From Pannonibacter tanglangensis (lineage in GTDB: Bacteria > Pseudomonadota > Alphaproteobacteria > Rhizobiales > Stappiaceae), in the NCBI RefSeq assembly GCF_009915685.1, contig NZ_JAABLP010000001.1: 64,000 bases of DNA; one strand, written 5' to 3'. Positions 28,326 through 37,813 of the stretch are shown one piece after another. A model generated the notes under the pieces. That model made no database searches and was not told the origin of the DNA. It was given only the letters and a program-made list of their open reading frames with translations. Within the stretch, counting starts at the first letter, position 1; each line of letters opens with the position of its first letter. The position numbers were made by a program, and so were the translations under genes.

Positions 28326-29027
28326 CTACTCCCCGAACACCTTCGCCAGATCGCCTGCATCCAGCAGCCGCCACTTGCCTGCCTCCAGGCCGTCGAGCGT
28401 GAGGTTGCCGATGCGGACCCGGGCCAGGGCCGTCACATGGTTGCCCGTGGCGGCGAACATGCGGCGGACCTGATGATAGCGGCCCTCGTGCAGCGTGAGG
28501 CGGGCGTGTTTCTCGCCGAGCACTTCCAGTTCGGCCGGCAGCAGCGGCTTGTCGTCGTTGTCGAGCAGGAAGGTACCGGAGGCAAACAGCGCCGCCTCGT
28601 CGCCCTTCAGCGGACGGTCGAGCACCGCCTCGTACACTTTCGGCACATCGGCCTTCGGGCTGATGATCCGGTGCAGCAAGGTTCCGTCATCGGTGAACAG
28701 CAGCGCCCCGGTGGTGTCGCGGTCGAGGCGGCCGACCGTCGACAGCACCGGCTTGCGGTAGCGGAACCGGTCGGGCAGGAGGTCATAGACCAGCCGGCCC
28801 TGGTCCTTGGTGGAGCAGGTGTAGCCGACCGGCTTGTTCAGCAGCAGCACCATGCCCTGCGCCGGGTCCAGCGGCTCGTCGTCGAACAGGATGTCGTCAT
28901 GCGCGGTGCGCGCATCGGCCTTCAGCGCATTGCCTGCGCGGTCCGTCACCCAGCCGTTGCGGATGGCGATCTGCACTTCCTTGCGGGTGCCATAGCCGAG
29001 ATTGGCGAGAAGCTTCACCAGTCTCAT
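28326..29027 (-). CDS. rsuA: 16S rRNA pseudouridine synthase, RsuA family
   Basis: This 233-residue protein has an N-terminal S4 RNA-binding domain (MRLVKLLANLGYGTRKEVQIAIRNGWV) and the catalytic motif GRLDRDTTGALLF with the essential Asp. The downstream HEGRYHQVRRMFAATGNHV is typical of the RsuA/RluB group. It isomerises a uridine in the small-subunit rRNA (U516 in E. coli). It starts inside the stop of the upstream methyltransferase gene (ATGA, 4-bp overlap), so both RNA-modification genes are co-translated. Confidence 0.9.
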   Translation of the reverse strand: MRLVKLLANLGYGTRKEVQIAIRNGWVTDRAGNALKADARTAHDDILFDDEPLDPAQGMVLLLNKPVGYTCSTKDQGRLVYDLLPDRFRYRKPVLSTVGRLDRDTTGALLFTDDGTLLHRIISPKADVPKVYEAVLDRPLKGDEAALFASGTFLLDNDDKPLLPAELEVLGEKHARLTLHEGRYHQVRRMFAATGNHVTALARVRIGNLTLDGLEAGKWRLLDAGDLAKVFGE

Positions 29028-30070
29028 TTGCCGCGTCCCTTGCGGGCATGGATCACCTTGTAGCCGGCCTCGTCCGCCACGATGGCCATTTCGGCGAAGA
29101 GCTCGTTCAGCACCGCCTCATAGGGCAGATGCCGGTTGGCGACCATCCACAGGCTGCCGCCCGGCTTCAGACCCTTGGCCGCGGCGCGGATGAAGGCCTG
29201 GCCCACATCGGTCCGGTCGGCCTTGGTGGCCTGATGGAAGGGCGGGTTCATGGCAATGAAGTCGTAGGCGCGGCCCAGCCCCTTGGTCACGTCAGCCCAG
29301 AAGAACTGCAGCCGGCGCGGCGCGGTCGCCTCGGCCAGGTTGTCGCGGGCAAGGTCCAGGGCACGCTTTTCCGCCTCGTAGAGGTCGAGCGCCGCGACCC
29401 GGGGACAGCGGGCGAGCAGGCCGGCCGAGAGCACGCCGAACCCTGCCCCGAGATCGGCGCCGATGCCCGACAGTGTCGCCGGCAGCGTGCGCAGGAGCAG
29501 GTCCGTCGCCCCGTCGACATGGTCCCAGGCAAAGAGCCCCGGACGGCTGACGAAGCGGCCGTCGAGGATGGGGCGCGGAGCATCTCCGGCGGCCCACTCG
29601 TCCAGCAGCGCGCGGTTCAGCCTTGCGTCGTCCCGCAGCGCCCAGGCGACCCGGCACTTGGCCTTCGACTGGTTGCCCTCGAGACCGCCGGCAATCTCCG
29701 CCAGATCCGTCTCGAAGGCCTTGCCGCCTTCCGCGTTGGCGGCCGAGATGATGACGCGGCCGCCCGGCCGCACCCGCATGAAGGCCTGCGCGATCAGCGC
29801 CCGCGCTTCCTGCTTCTGGCGCGGGGCCAGGATCAGCGCCAGCTCATGCCCCTCACCGGGCACCTCCGGCGCAGCCGTGTAGCCGCTGGCGGCAAGCGCG
29901 TCGCGGTCCGGGGCGAAGCTCTGTACCAGATCGAGCCTGTCCCGCTCGAACAGGGCAAGGTCGCGGCCGGCGCGCGCCCGCAGGAAGAGGGTGCGCGCGG
30001 GGGCAGCCGGCACGTCGAGCGTGCCGTTCGCCAGCGGCAGCAGCAGGGTTTCAAGCACCGGATCGGACAT
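29024..30070 (-). CDS. RsmC/RlmG-type rRNA guanine methyltransferase
   Basis: This 348-residue protein has two methyltransferase-like halves. The second binds SAM (GADLGAGFGVLSAGLLARCP near residue 195) and carries the N2-guanine-methyltransferase motif MNPPFHQ near residue 265. The N-terminal half is degenerate, as in RsmC, which methylates G1207 of 16S rRNA. The translational overlap with rsuA supports a role in small-subunit rRNA modification. RlmG (23S) is the alternative. The ATG at 30070 follows a weak ribosome site. Confidence 0.82.
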   Translation of the reverse strand: MSDPVLETLLLPLANGTLDVPAAPARTLFLRARAGRDLALFERDRLDLVQSFAPDRDALAASGYTAAPEVPGEGHELALILAPRQKQEARALIAQAFMRVRPGGRVIISAANAEGGKAFETDLAEIAGGLEGNQSKAKCRVAWALRDDARLNRALLDEWAAGDAPRPILDGRFVSRPGLFAWDHVDGATDLLLRTLPATLSGIGADLGAGFGVLSAGLLARCPRVAALDLYEAEKRALDLARDNLAEATAPRRLQFFWADVTKGLGRAYDFIAMNPPFHQATKADRTDVGQAFIRAAAKGLKPGGSLWMVANRHLPYEAVLNELFAEMAIVADEAGYKVIHARKGRGK

Positions 30071-30141
30071 TGCAGCAGTCTTTCGCGTTCAGGCATCGGG
30101 TCGGATGGAGGCGCCCCTCATACAGGGGACGGACGATGCGG

Positions 30142-30759
30142 TCAAAAGCCGGCGTCACTCAGGATCGGCCGCCCGTCGACCAGCAGACGCAAGGGGGCCG
30201 AGCGGCCGCCCGCCGTGAGCGCAATGACCAGCTGCATGCGCTCGGGCGGCGTGGTCTCGATCGCCCTGCCCTCCCCTTCCGGCACGAAGAAGGCATCCAG
30301 ACCGTAGTCCACACTCAGGTCCTCCTGCGGGCTCCGGTCGTAGCTGGCCTTGCCGGCAATCACGGGCCCTTTTGCCTCGGCGGCACGCGTGTGCACCGCA
30401 ACCGGCTGGAACACGCCCGCAGCGTCGGCGGCAAGCTCGACGTGGACGATCTCCCCGGCCTCGATGGGGCGGTCGAGCCCGGGCAGGGACGCCGGCAGCC
30501 GCGCGATGGCCAGATTGATGATGACATAGTCGCCCCGAAGCAGGTCGCGCGGGTCGACCGGCCGGACCGCGAGCACCACCTCCTCGCCCGTCCAGTGCAC
30601 GCTGGCCCGCTCCAGAAGCGGCAGGGCAATGAGGCAGAGCTGGACAAGCGCGATCAGCCCCCAGCGGACGGAGCCCCTCGCGGTGGCCGAGCGGACTGAC
30701 GGGCGCGTGGCCCGCGCGGATGCCGGAGCAGGCGCTCCCGGAGTGCCGGCGTCGGTCAT
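30142..30759 (-). CDS. GDYXXLXY-domain membrane-anchored protein
   Basis: This 205-residue protein has one N-terminal membrane anchor (WGLIALVQLCLIALPLLE, residues 33-50) and an extracytoplasmic part that begins with the signature DLLRGDYVIINLAIARL. The family almost always sits next to DUF2157 membrane proteins, as here: the ATG overlaps the DUF2157 stop by 4 bp (ATGA). The pair is presumed to form an envelope complex of unknown function. The in-frame extension upstream lies inside the partner gene and is not used. Confidence 0.82.
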   Translation of the reverse strand: MTDAGTPGAPAPASARATRPSVRSATARGSVRWGLIALVQLCLIALPLLERASVHWTGEEVVLAVRPVDPRDLLRGDYVIINLAIARLPASLPGLDRPIEAGEIVHVELAADAAGVFQPVAVHTRAAEAKGPVIAGKASYDRSPQEDLSVDYGLDAFFVPEGEGRAIETTPPERMQLVIALTAGGRSAPLRLLVDGRPILSDAGF

Positions 30760-32075
30760 GTCGCGTCTCCCTTTCCGTCGGCCCATCTGGCGGCCATCCT
30801 CAGGCTGAAGGACGCCGCAAAGGCCATGCCGATGAGCACGATCCCGGCCAGGAGGAAGAACAGCGCCTGCCCGAGCAGCGAGCCGATGGTCTCGGAGAGA
30901 AGCCAGAGGGCGACGGCCGTGAAGGCCGCGTGTCCGGAGAGCGTCCACAGTCCCTGTTGCATGACGATGCCTGCCATGGCCACGGCGACGCTGGTGCCGA
31001 GCGCAAGCGCGGCATGGACCACGATCTGGTCGGGCGCAAGCCCCAGGACAGCCGTCGTCATGACGGCCCCGAGCACGCCGAGCAGGGCCAGAAGCGCCTG
31101 CGGACGCTCAAGCCTGCGGAGGACGGCAAGGGCGGCCAGGACGAGCAGGGCTGACGGCAGGACGACTGCCGGCGACAGGAGCTCCGCGCCCGGCAAGTCT
31201 CTCGACCAGGTGCCGATGAACGCGACCAGCATCGTGCACAGCATGAGGACCAGGGAGGCGTCCGCAGCCGACCGCGCGAGCAGGCGCAGGCCGACAGATC
31301 CGGGCCGGATGCCGCCGTGATCCGCCGCGGTTCCGAACAGCACGATGCTCCCCGCCATCGCGGCCAGCGCGACCGCAAACAGCGGGCTGTCGACCATGCT
31401 GGCCGGCCCGGCCGAGAGCAGCCACTGGAGATAGACGATATAGGCCAGCAGGATGCTGCACCAGCGCGACAGCCGGGCCGGGTGGATCACCGCGTGGGCC
31501 GCGACAGCCGGCACGAGACCGAGGGCAAGCACCTGGTCGCCCATCGTGGTCGGGGCACCGCTCTCCAGTCCAAGCAGGACCCAGACGATGGCCGCCACGC
31601 CGGCCAGGGCGAGTGTCAGGCGCGAGCCGCCGATCCAGGCGGCGGCGAGGCATCCGGCGCACACCAGCAAGGCGCCGCCGGTCCAGTCCTGCGGCAGATG
31701 GAACATCTGCCCGACAAGCGACAGGCCGGCGACAAAGACCATGGCGGCAAAGGCCGTGGCCAGGTCGGCCAGGCCCGGTCGCTCCAGCGCATGGGCCCGG
31801 GCGGCGACCATGTTGGCGCCCACGACCAGCAGGACGATGCCCGCAAGGCGGACGCTGCGGCTGATGTCGTCCCAGTTGGCGGCGATGAAGGCCGTGACGG
31901 CCAGCGCGATGCAGATCATGCCGACGGTTGCAAGCGCGAGCGGCAGGCGGCTGCGGCCATCGGCCTTGCCGCGGTCGGCCAGGATCCGGGCTGCCCCCTC
32001 CCGGGTCACCCAGCCCCTTTCGATCCATGTCTCGATGTCCGCCCTGAGGCGGCGCTCGTACAGCTGGTCAAACAT
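30756..32075 (-). CDS. DUF2157 multi-pass membrane protein
   Basis: This 439-residue protein has a short cytoplasmic N-terminal domain (MFDQLYERRLRADIETWIERGWV, typical of DUF2157) followed by about twelve hydrophobic segments from residue 50 to the end. The ATG at 32075 has GGAGGG upstream; an ATG further out lacks one. It heads a two-gene operon with the GDYXXLXY protein. The function is unknown. Relatives are found in many Gram-negative genomes without a phenotype known to me. Confidence 0.85.
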   Translation of the reverse strand: MFDQLYERRLRADIETWIERGWVTREGAARILADRGKADGRSRLPLALATVGMICIALAVTAFIAANWDDISRSVRLAGIVLLVVGANMVAARAHALERPGLADLATAFAAMVFVAGLSLVGQMFHLPQDWTGGALLVCAGCLAAAWIGGSRLTLALAGVAAIVWVLLGLESGAPTTMGDQVLALGLVPAVAAHAVIHPARLSRWCSILLAYIVYLQWLLSAGPASMVDSPLFAVALAAMAGSIVLFGTAADHGGIRPGSVGLRLLARSAADASLVLMLCTMLVAFIGTWSRDLPGAELLSPAVVLPSALLVLAALAVLRRLERPQALLALLGVLGAVMTTAVLGLAPDQIVVHAALALGTSVAVAMAGIVMQQGLWTLSGHAAFTAVALWLLSETIGSLLGQALFFLLAGIVLIGMAFAASFSLRMAARWADGKGDAT

Positions 32076-32144
32076 GCGGATCCCTCCGGTCGGGCCCGAC
32101 ATTAAGCCGCCGCGCGGCAAATGTCAGGCGCGACCGGAACGGCG

Positions 32145-33833
32145 TCAGGCGGCGGCGAGCTGCTTCAGGAAATCGTCGACGGACCTGCGCAGGGCCTCGC
32201 TCTGGTCAGCCACCGCCCGCGAGGATGTCGCCAGCCGCTCCGTCGTCCGGGTCGTCTCTGTCGTGGCGGATTGCATCCGGACCATGTCCTGCGCCATCTG
32301 CGTGGTGCGGCTCGCGGTGACCTGGGCATTGCTGGCGATCTCGCTGGTGGCCGCGCCCTGCTGCTCGATCGACCGGGTGATGGCCTCGGTCTGCTCGTCG
32401 ATCGTGACCATCGTGCGGGTGATCGCCTCGATGGCGCCCACCGCCTCGCCCGTCGAGGCCTGGATGGCGGAGATCTGCGCGGAGATCTCGTCGGTCGCCT
32501 TGGCCGTCTGGCTGGCCAGCTGCTTCACCTCGGCGGCGACCACCGCGAAGCCCTTGCCCATTTCGCCGGCGCGCGCGGCCTCGATGGTCGCGTTCAGGGC
32601 CAGCAGGTTGGTCTGGCCCGCAATGTCCTGGATCAGCGTCACCACCTGTCCGATGCGCTCGGCCGCAGCGGCAAGGCTCGTGATCTTGGCGTTCGTCGCC
32701 TCGGCCTGGGTGCTGGCGGCATCGACCACCTGGGCGGTGGTGGCGACCTGCCGGCTGATCTCCTCGATCGAGGCGGACAGCTCCTCCGAGGCTGCGGCAA
32801 CGGTCTCGACATTCGCCGAGGCCTCTGTCGCAGCCTCGGCGGTGCGCTCCACCGTCTGGGCGCTGTGCCGTGCCGTGCGGTCCATGGCCGCAACATCCTC
32901 GCCCAGATGCCGGGAGGCCTCGGTGAGGGCGCGGAAATACTGTTCCGTGCTCTGCCGGAAGCGCTCGGCCAGCGTGTGCATCAGCGCCGCCTTTTCCTGC
33001 TGCGCCGCCTCTTCCTGCGTCCGCATCTGCGCGGCCAGTGCATGCTGCCGGGCAAGGGCGGTGCGGAAGCCGTCCAGCGCGTCCCGCAGCTGGCCAAGCT
33101 CGTCCGAGCTGGTCCAGTCCGGCACGCCTGTGTCGATGCGCCCGGCTGCAAGCCCCTCGGCGGAGCGGGCGAGCTGGGCCGCCCGGCTGCCGACGCGGCC
33201 GGACAGGTAGAACCAGGCGAGGACGGCCGCAACGATCGTCAGACCGACCATCACGAGCTGCTGCATCGCCATGCGGGCGGTCATCTCGCGCACGCTGGCG
33301 TTCGAGACTGCCATGTAGTCGTGGATCAGTTCCTCTGCCCGGTCCGCCTCTGCGGTCAGGGTCTCGAATGCCTGGTCGAAGCGCTCGTCCGCGTCCGTGC
33401 CGGCCACGTCCCGGCCGACGTTGGCGTAGCGGGCCCGGGCGACCTCCTCGAAACTGTCGAGACCGGTCAGCACCTTGCGGATCGCCGCGCGGACGGGCTC
33501 GGACTCGGTCGCGTAGAACGTGCCTTCGTCGTTCCGGCCGCCGGACAGGATGGCATTGGCATAGAAGCGGCTCTCGCCGATCAGCCGCCAGACCTCGTTG
33601 ATGTCCTCGCTGTCGTCGCCCGACATGATCTCCTCGAAGAGAAGATGCGCGTGGGTGGCAGTCAGCTTGATCTCCATGGCGGCGTCGCTGAGCGGGGCCA
33701 GCCGTTCGCCGAGGTTGAGACCGCTTGCGCCAAGCTCAGCCACGGACTTGTATGTGATGACACCCGCGCCCGCCACGACGGACACGACGAGTGCAAAGCT
33801 GAGCAGCAGCTTGCGACCGATTGTCATTTTCAT
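32145..33833 (-). CDS. methyl-accepting chemotaxis protein, four-helix-bundle sensor type
   Basis: This 562-residue transducer has membrane segment 1 at about residues 8-28 (KLLLSFALVVSVVAGAGVI) and a roughly 160-residue periplasmic helical domain. Membrane segment 2 is near 195-215 (MVGLTIVAAVLAWFYLSG), followed by HAMP and a full MA domain with QTNLLALNATIEAARAGE. The N-terminal sequence and length fit a four-helix-bundle (TarH-like or 4HB) sensor. Starts at 33833 (MKMTIGRK) or 33827 (MTIGRK) are both possible. Its stop lies 70 bp from the DUF2157 gene start. The ligand is unknown. Confidence 0.93.
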   Translation of the reverse strand: MKMTIGRKLLLSFALVVSVVAGAGVITYKSVAELGASGLNLGERLAPLSDAAMEIKLTATHAHLLFEEIMSGDDSEDINEVWRLIGESRFYANAILSGGRNDEGTFYATESEPVRAAIRKVLTGLDSFEEVARARYANVGRDVAGTDADERFDQAFETLTAEADRAEELIHDYMAVSNASVREMTARMAMQQLVMVGLTIVAAVLAWFYLSGRVGSRAAQLARSAEGLAAGRIDTGVPDWTSSDELGQLRDALDGFRTALARQHALAAQMRTQEEAAQQEKAALMHTLAERFRQSTEQYFRALTEASRHLGEDVAAMDRTARHSAQTVERTAEAATEASANVETVAAASEELSASIEEISRQVATTAQVVDAASTQAEATNAKITSLAAAAERIGQVVTLIQDIAGQTNLLALNATIEAARAGEMGKGFAVVAAEVKQLASQTAKATDEISAQISAIQASTGEAVGAIEAITRTMVTIDEQTEAITRSIEQQGAATSEIASNAQVTASRTTQMAQDMVRMQSATTETTRTTERLATSSRAVADQSEALRRSVDDFLKQLAAA

Positions 33834-34013
33834 CAGGACCCCCGGAAGGACATTCCCATCCCGGCACAGCAGGGCGCCATGCAACCGCCGCTAAGTGTTA
33901 AGCAGCATGGTTATCAAATGGTTGATCTTTCCGTTGCGTCCGCTTGCTTACTTGCAAATATCTGGAAGAATGACTTGCACCCCTGTTAGAAAAACGAGGG
34001 CATTTAAATACAA

Positions 34014-34041
34014 ATGGCTGCGACGGGGATGTCGCAGCCAT
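34014..34041 (-). terminator. terminator of prfC
   Basis: An 11-bp perfect stem (ATGGCTGCGAC / GTCGCAGCCAT) with a 6-nt loop lies 29 bp past the prfC stop. On the minus strand it is followed by TTTGTATTTAAA. Confidence 0.8.
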
Positions 34042-34069
34042 CTGGGCGGGATCGGATGCGGATCAACGC

Positions 34070-35668
34070 TCAATGCGTGTAGACGATCTCGCGCGTCTCG
34101 CGGAAGCGGATGTCCGGGTTCTTCTCGCCGACATAGTTCACTTCCCAGGTGCTCTTGAACAGGAACACCGGCTTGTCGTCGCGGTCGAGGGCCACGCTCA
34201 TGCGATTGGCCTCGATGAACTTCTGCAGCTTCAGCGGGTCGTCGCACTCGATCCACCGTGCCGTGGTGTAGGGCACCGTCTCGAAGCCGATCTCCGTGGC
34301 GTACTCGTTCTTGATGCGGTCGATGACCACGTCGAGCTGCAGCATGCCGACCACGCCGACGATCCAGTTGGAGCCAAGGTCCGGCTTGAAGATCTGCACC
34401 AGGCCTTCCTCGGCCAGGTCCTCAAGCCCCTGACGCATCTGCTTCACGCGCATGGTGTCCGACAGGCGCACGCGGCGCAGCACTTCCGGCGCGAAGGCCG
34501 GCAGGCCGGTCACATGGATTTCCTCGCCTTCCGTCAGCGTGTCGCCCACCCGCAGCTGGCCGTGGTTCGGCACGCCGATCACGTCGCCCGGATAGGCCTC
34601 CTCGGCAATCTCGCGCTCCTCCGCGAAGAAGAAGATCGGCGCGGACACCGCGATGGTCTTGCCGGCCCGCACGTGCTTCAGCTTCATCCCGCGCCGGAAG
34701 GTGCCGGAGCACAGGCGCACGAAGGCGATGCGGTCGCGGTGCTTGGGGTCCATGTTGGCCTGCACCTTGAAGACGAAGCCGGTCACGTCGGCCTCGTCGG
34801 GCGCGATGACCCGACCGCCGGTCGCCGGCTGGGCGTGGGGCGCGGGTGCGTGCTCGGCGATGAAATCGAGCAGGTCCTCCACCCCGTAGTCGCGCAGTGC
34901 GGAGCCGAAGAACACCGGGGTCAGATGCCCCTCCAGGAAGCTCTCCCGGTCGAAGGCGGCATAGCCCTCGGCTCCGAGTTCCACGTTCTCGGCAAGCTCC
35001 GCGAGGATGCGGTCGAAGACGGTGTCGACCAGGATCGGGTCATCCAGCCCGGAGACCGGTCTGGCCTGCGTGTAGGGGCCGCCGCGCTCGCCGTTCGAGG
35101 TGCAGAACAGCTTCTTCTTCCAGTCATAGACGCCGAAGAAGTCCGAGCCCATGCCCACCGGCCAGGTCATGGGCGCCACGTCGAGGGCCAGCGCCTCCTG
35201 GATCTCGTCGAGGATCTCCAGCGCATGCCGGCCCTCGCGGTCGATCTTGTTGACGAAGGTGATGATCGGGATGTCTCGCAGGCGGCAGACCTCGAACAGC
35301 TTGCGCGTCTGGGTTTCGATGCCCTTGGCCGCGTCGATCACCATGATGGCCGCATCCACGGCCGTCAGGGTGCGGTAGGTGTCTTCCGAGAAGTCCTCGT
35401 GACCGGGCGTGTCGAGCAGGTTGTAGATGATGCCGCGCCGCTCGAAGGTCATCACCGAGGACGAGACCGAGATGCCGCGTTCCTGTTCGATCTTCATCCA
35501 GTCCGAGCGGGCCCGGCGGCGCTCGCCGCGCGCACGCACCTGGCCGGCGGCCCGGATCGCGCCGCCTGACAGCAGCAGCTTTTCCGTGAGGGTGGTCTTG
35601 CCGGCGTCCGGATGCGAGATGATCGCGAAGGTCCGGCGGGCGAGGTAGGGCGCAGCGGCCGTGCTCAT
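34070..35668 (-). CDS. prfC: peptide chain release factor 3
   Basis: This 532-residue translational GTPase has G1 AIISHPDAGKTTLTEKLL at residues 14-31, then switch I (EQERGISVSSSVM), G3 LLDTPGHEDF and G4 FVNKIDRE. RF3-type domains II and III run to the end. RF3 releases RF1/RF2 from the ribosome after termination. The length (E. coli 529) and C-terminal region (RWIECDDPLKLQKF) match. The ATG at 35668 has AAGGAG 9 nt upstream; the frame runs on upstream but without signal. It is monocistronic with its own terminator. Confidence 0.96.
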   Translation of the reverse strand: MSTAAAPYLARRTFAIISHPDAGKTTLTEKLLLSGGAIRAAGQVRARGERRRARSDWMKIEQERGISVSSSVMTFERRGIIYNLLDTPGHEDFSEDTYRTLTAVDAAIMVIDAAKGIETQTRKLFEVCRLRDIPIITFVNKIDREGRHALEILDEIQEALALDVAPMTWPVGMGSDFFGVYDWKKKLFCTSNGERGGPYTQARPVSGLDDPILVDTVFDRILAELAENVELGAEGYAAFDRESFLEGHLTPVFFGSALRDYGVEDLLDFIAEHAPAPHAQPATGGRVIAPDEADVTGFVFKVQANMDPKHRDRIAFVRLCSGTFRRGMKLKHVRAGKTIAVSAPIFFFAEEREIAEEAYPGDVIGVPNHGQLRVGDTLTEGEEIHVTGLPAFAPEVLRRVRLSDTMRVKQMRQGLEDLAEEGLVQIFKPDLGSNWIVGVVGMLQLDVVIDRIKNEYATEIGFETVPYTTARWIECDDPLKLQKFIEANRMSVALDRDDKPVFLFKSTWEVNYVGEKNPDIRFRETREIVYTH

Positions 35669-36052
35669 CGAAGAAACTCCTTGGGGCAGTGCTGCCCGGT
35701 AACAGGGCCTGTCACGAGGCCGGCGACAGGACATGACCGGGCACAGGACCGGGCAATCGACCGGGCAATCGACTGGGCTATCGACTGGGCCGGCAACGCG
35801 GCCGGCTCCGGCGCGGTGCGTGTCTGGCGCCAGACCACGTCGTGACGATCAGGGTTGGCGCAAGGAGATAGTCAGGAACGCGCGCGATGGCCAGCACAGA
35901 TTTGCAGCGGGGGCCGTGAAGCGGCGCGAACCTGCTGCCCTCCTGGCCCCTCCCCTGCTCCGGTCCCCGCCCCGTGCCCCGTCCGCATGTCCCATCTCCA
36001 TGTCCCTTTTCAATGTCCCTGTCCGGGCCGTCCCGGTCCGCGCTGGCGGCCG
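35669..36052. other. intergenic region prfC / LysR with tandem repeats
   Basis: This 384-bp stretch holds three 12-bp tandem units at 35749-35784 (CCGGGCAATCGA twice, then CTGGGCTATCGA). Nearer the LysR stop, several scattered copies of CATGTCCC or TGTCCC lie around 35988-36020. Its prfC-proximal part should hold the prfC promoter. No open frame is convincing and I see no terminator hairpin for the LysR gene. Confidence 0.5.
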
Positions 36053-36958
36053 TCAGGGGCGGGTGGACAGGGCCTTGGCGAGCACGTCGAAGACGAGCCG
36101 GATGCGGGGGCTGGTGTGCAGTTCGCGGTGGGTCACGAGCCAGATCGGAAAGGTCACCTTGATCTGGTCGGGCAGAACCGCCTCGACCTCCGGCGCAAAG
36201 GGAATGAAATCGACCGCCATGAAGCCGTAGCCGGCCCCCTTGCGCACCGCTTCCCAGGCGACGGCCCCGTTGGCGGAGGACGTGCGGATGTCGCGCTCGG
36301 CGATGGTGATGCCCAGCATCGCGAGGTAGCGGACCATTTCGGCCTTGTTGCCGAAGGCAACGAAGGGCTGCCCGGTCAGGTCCGCGACCCTGGCCGGTCG
36401 GCCGGCCTGGTCCAGGAAGCTGCGGGCCGCATAGAGATGCGCCGTCGCCTCGCGCAGCAGTCGGCTGATCAGGTCGGGGTCGGCCGGGCGCACATGGCGG
36501 ATTGCGATGTCGGCCTCGCGGCGCTTGAGATCGCTCAGGCTGTTGGAGGAGATCAGCTCGATGTCGAGGCCCGGGGCGATGGCGTGCAGGTGCCGGATGA
36601 GGGGCGGCAGGACGTAATGGGCAAACATGTCGGAAGCGGAGATGCTGACCGGACCGGCCACGTCCTGCGCCTGGCCCGAGGCGACAAGGCTCAGCCGCAG
36701 GCCGGCTTCCGCCATTGGCCGTGCCGCCTCGACCACCTGCCGGCCGGCCTCCGTCAGCACCGGCGAGCGTCCCGTGCGCTCCAGCAGCACCAGCCCCAGA
36801 TCCTGCTCCAGCGCCGTGACCTGACGGCCGACCGTCGGCTGGGTCAGGCCGAGCGCCTTGGCCGCAGCGGAAAACGAGCCGAGATCGGCCACGGCCACGA
36901 GCGCGCGCACCTGGTTCCAGTCAAAGCCGAGCTTCTGCCAATTCATGCAGAAACGCAT
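36053..36958 (-). CDS. LysR-family transcriptional regulator
   Basis: This 301-residue regulator has an N-terminal winged helix-turn-helix (NQVRALVAVADLGSFSAAAKALGLTQPTVGRQVTALEQDLG, residues 15-55) and a periplasmic-binding-like effector domain from about 95 to the end. It is divergent from a SAM methyltransferase gene across 105 bp, the classic LysR target arrangement. The start at 36958 has AGGA 5 nt upstream; a second ATG four codons in is possible. A 9-bp inverted repeat ATGCAGAAA...TTTCTGCAT in the gap is a candidate site. The effector is unknown. Confidence 0.92.
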   Translation of the reverse strand: MRFCMNWQKLGFDWNQVRALVAVADLGSFSAAAKALGLTQPTVGRQVTALEQDLGLVLLERTGRSPVLTEAGRQVVEAARPMAEAGLRLSLVASGQAQDVAGPVSISASDMFAHYVLPPLIRHLHAIAPGLDIELISSNSLSDLKRREADIAIRHVRPADPDLISRLLREATAHLYAARSFLDQAGRPARVADLTGQPFVAFGNKAEMVRYLAMLGITIAERDIRTSSANGAVAWEAVRKGAGYGFMAVDFIPFAPEVEAVLPDQIKVTFPIWLVTHRELHTSPRIRLVFDVLAKALSTRP

Positions 36959-36999
36959 ACCATTCCTGCATCAATCCGCAATTCCAAATTTTTCTGCAT
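36945..36999. promoter_or_regulatory. inverted repeat in LysR/methyltransferase intergenic region
   Basis: ATGCAGAAA (36945-36953) and TTTCTGCAT (36991-36999) are perfect inverted arms 37 bp apart; a nearer TGCAG/CTGCA pair lies within. This is compatible with a LysR tetramer footprint, though the first arm overlaps the start of the LysR gene itself. Confidence 0.35.
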
Positions 37000-37063
37000 G
37001 GGGCTAGTCAGGCTGGGACCGGGCACGCAGGCCGGTCTGCTGGCCCACCGCACAGGAGCCCCC

Positions 37064-37696
37064 ATGCACAGCGATGCCGCCTTCTGGGACCGGATTGCCG
37101 CGAAATATGCCCGCGACCCGATCAAGGACGTCCCGGCCTACGAGCACACGCTCGAGCGGACGCGCAGCTTCCTGACGTCGCATGCCAGCGTGCTGGAAGT
37201 GGGCTGCGGCACCGGCGCGACCGCGCTGCGGCTGGCCGATGCGGCCGGGCGGATCGTCGGCACCGACATCTCCGCTGCCATGATCGACATCGCACGGGCG
37301 CGGCTCGATGCCCCCGACACCCCGCGCAATGTCAGTTTTTCCGTCGCGGCCATGACCGACGAGGCGCTGCCGCACGGGCCCTTCGACGTGGTGACGGCCT
37401 TCAACAGCCTGCATCTGGTGCGGGACCTGGATGCGGCCCTGGCGGCCATCGCCCGCCGGCTGCGCCCGGGCGGGCTGTTCATCTCCAAGACGGTCTGCCT
37501 GAGGGATTCCCCGCTGCGGTTCCTCAAGCCCGTGTTCGGCCTGCTGAAGCCGACGGGCCGGATCCCGCATGTCCTGTTCCTGTCGCAACCGGAGCTGCAG
37601 GAGCGCATCCGCGCCAGCGGTTTCCGCATCCTTGAAGTCGGCAACTTCCCGAAGAAGCCGCCGCGCCATTTCGTCGTCGCCCGACGTCTGGACTGA
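37064..37696 (+). CDS. class I SAM-dependent methyltransferase
   Basis: This 210-residue protein has a Methyltransf_11/25-type fold with motif I VLEVGCGTGATALRLAD (residues 44-60), motif II GTDISAAMIDIARARL and post-motif DVVTAFNSLHLVRDLDAAL. The substrate is not evident; UbiE-like small-molecule methyltransferases are the nearest look. The ATG at 37064 has AGGAG 7 nt upstream. It is divergent from the LysR regulator, its likely controller, and followed by a strong terminator. Confidence 0.88.
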   Translation: MHSDAAFWDRIAAKYARDPIKDVPAYEHTLERTRSFLTSHASVLEVGCGTGATALRLADAAGRIVGTDISAAMIDIARARLDAPDTPRNVSFSVAAMTDEALPHGPFDVVTAFNSLHLVRDLDAALAAIARRLRPGGLFISKTVCLRDSPLRFLKPVFGLLKPTGRIPHVLFLSQPELQERIRASGFRILEVGNFPKKPPRHFVVARRLD

Positions 37697-37750
37697 TGTC
37701 CCTACCCGCAGTCCGGGCGGAACTGCCCCGTGGGGCGCGACGAAAAGAAG

Positions 37751-37785
37751 CGAGGCCCGGCCTGCCCCGGCCGGGCCTCGTTTTT
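37751..37785. terminator. bidirectional rho-independent terminator
   Basis: A 12-bp stem (CGAGGCCCGGCC / GGCCGGGCCTCG) with a 6-nt loop is followed by TTTTT. On the opposite strand it is followed by CTTCTTTTCG. It serves the methyltransferase gene and the convergent ParA gene. Confidence 0.88.
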
Positions 37786-37813
37786 CCCGTGAGCGTCCTG
37801 ACCGTGCTGCGGC

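Noticed and set aside
34014..34041. Start of a small RNA gene between chemoreceptor and prfC
   Set aside because: The hairpin with trailing T-rich sequence on the minus strand is well explained as the prfC terminator, and no promoter for a separate RNA is evident.
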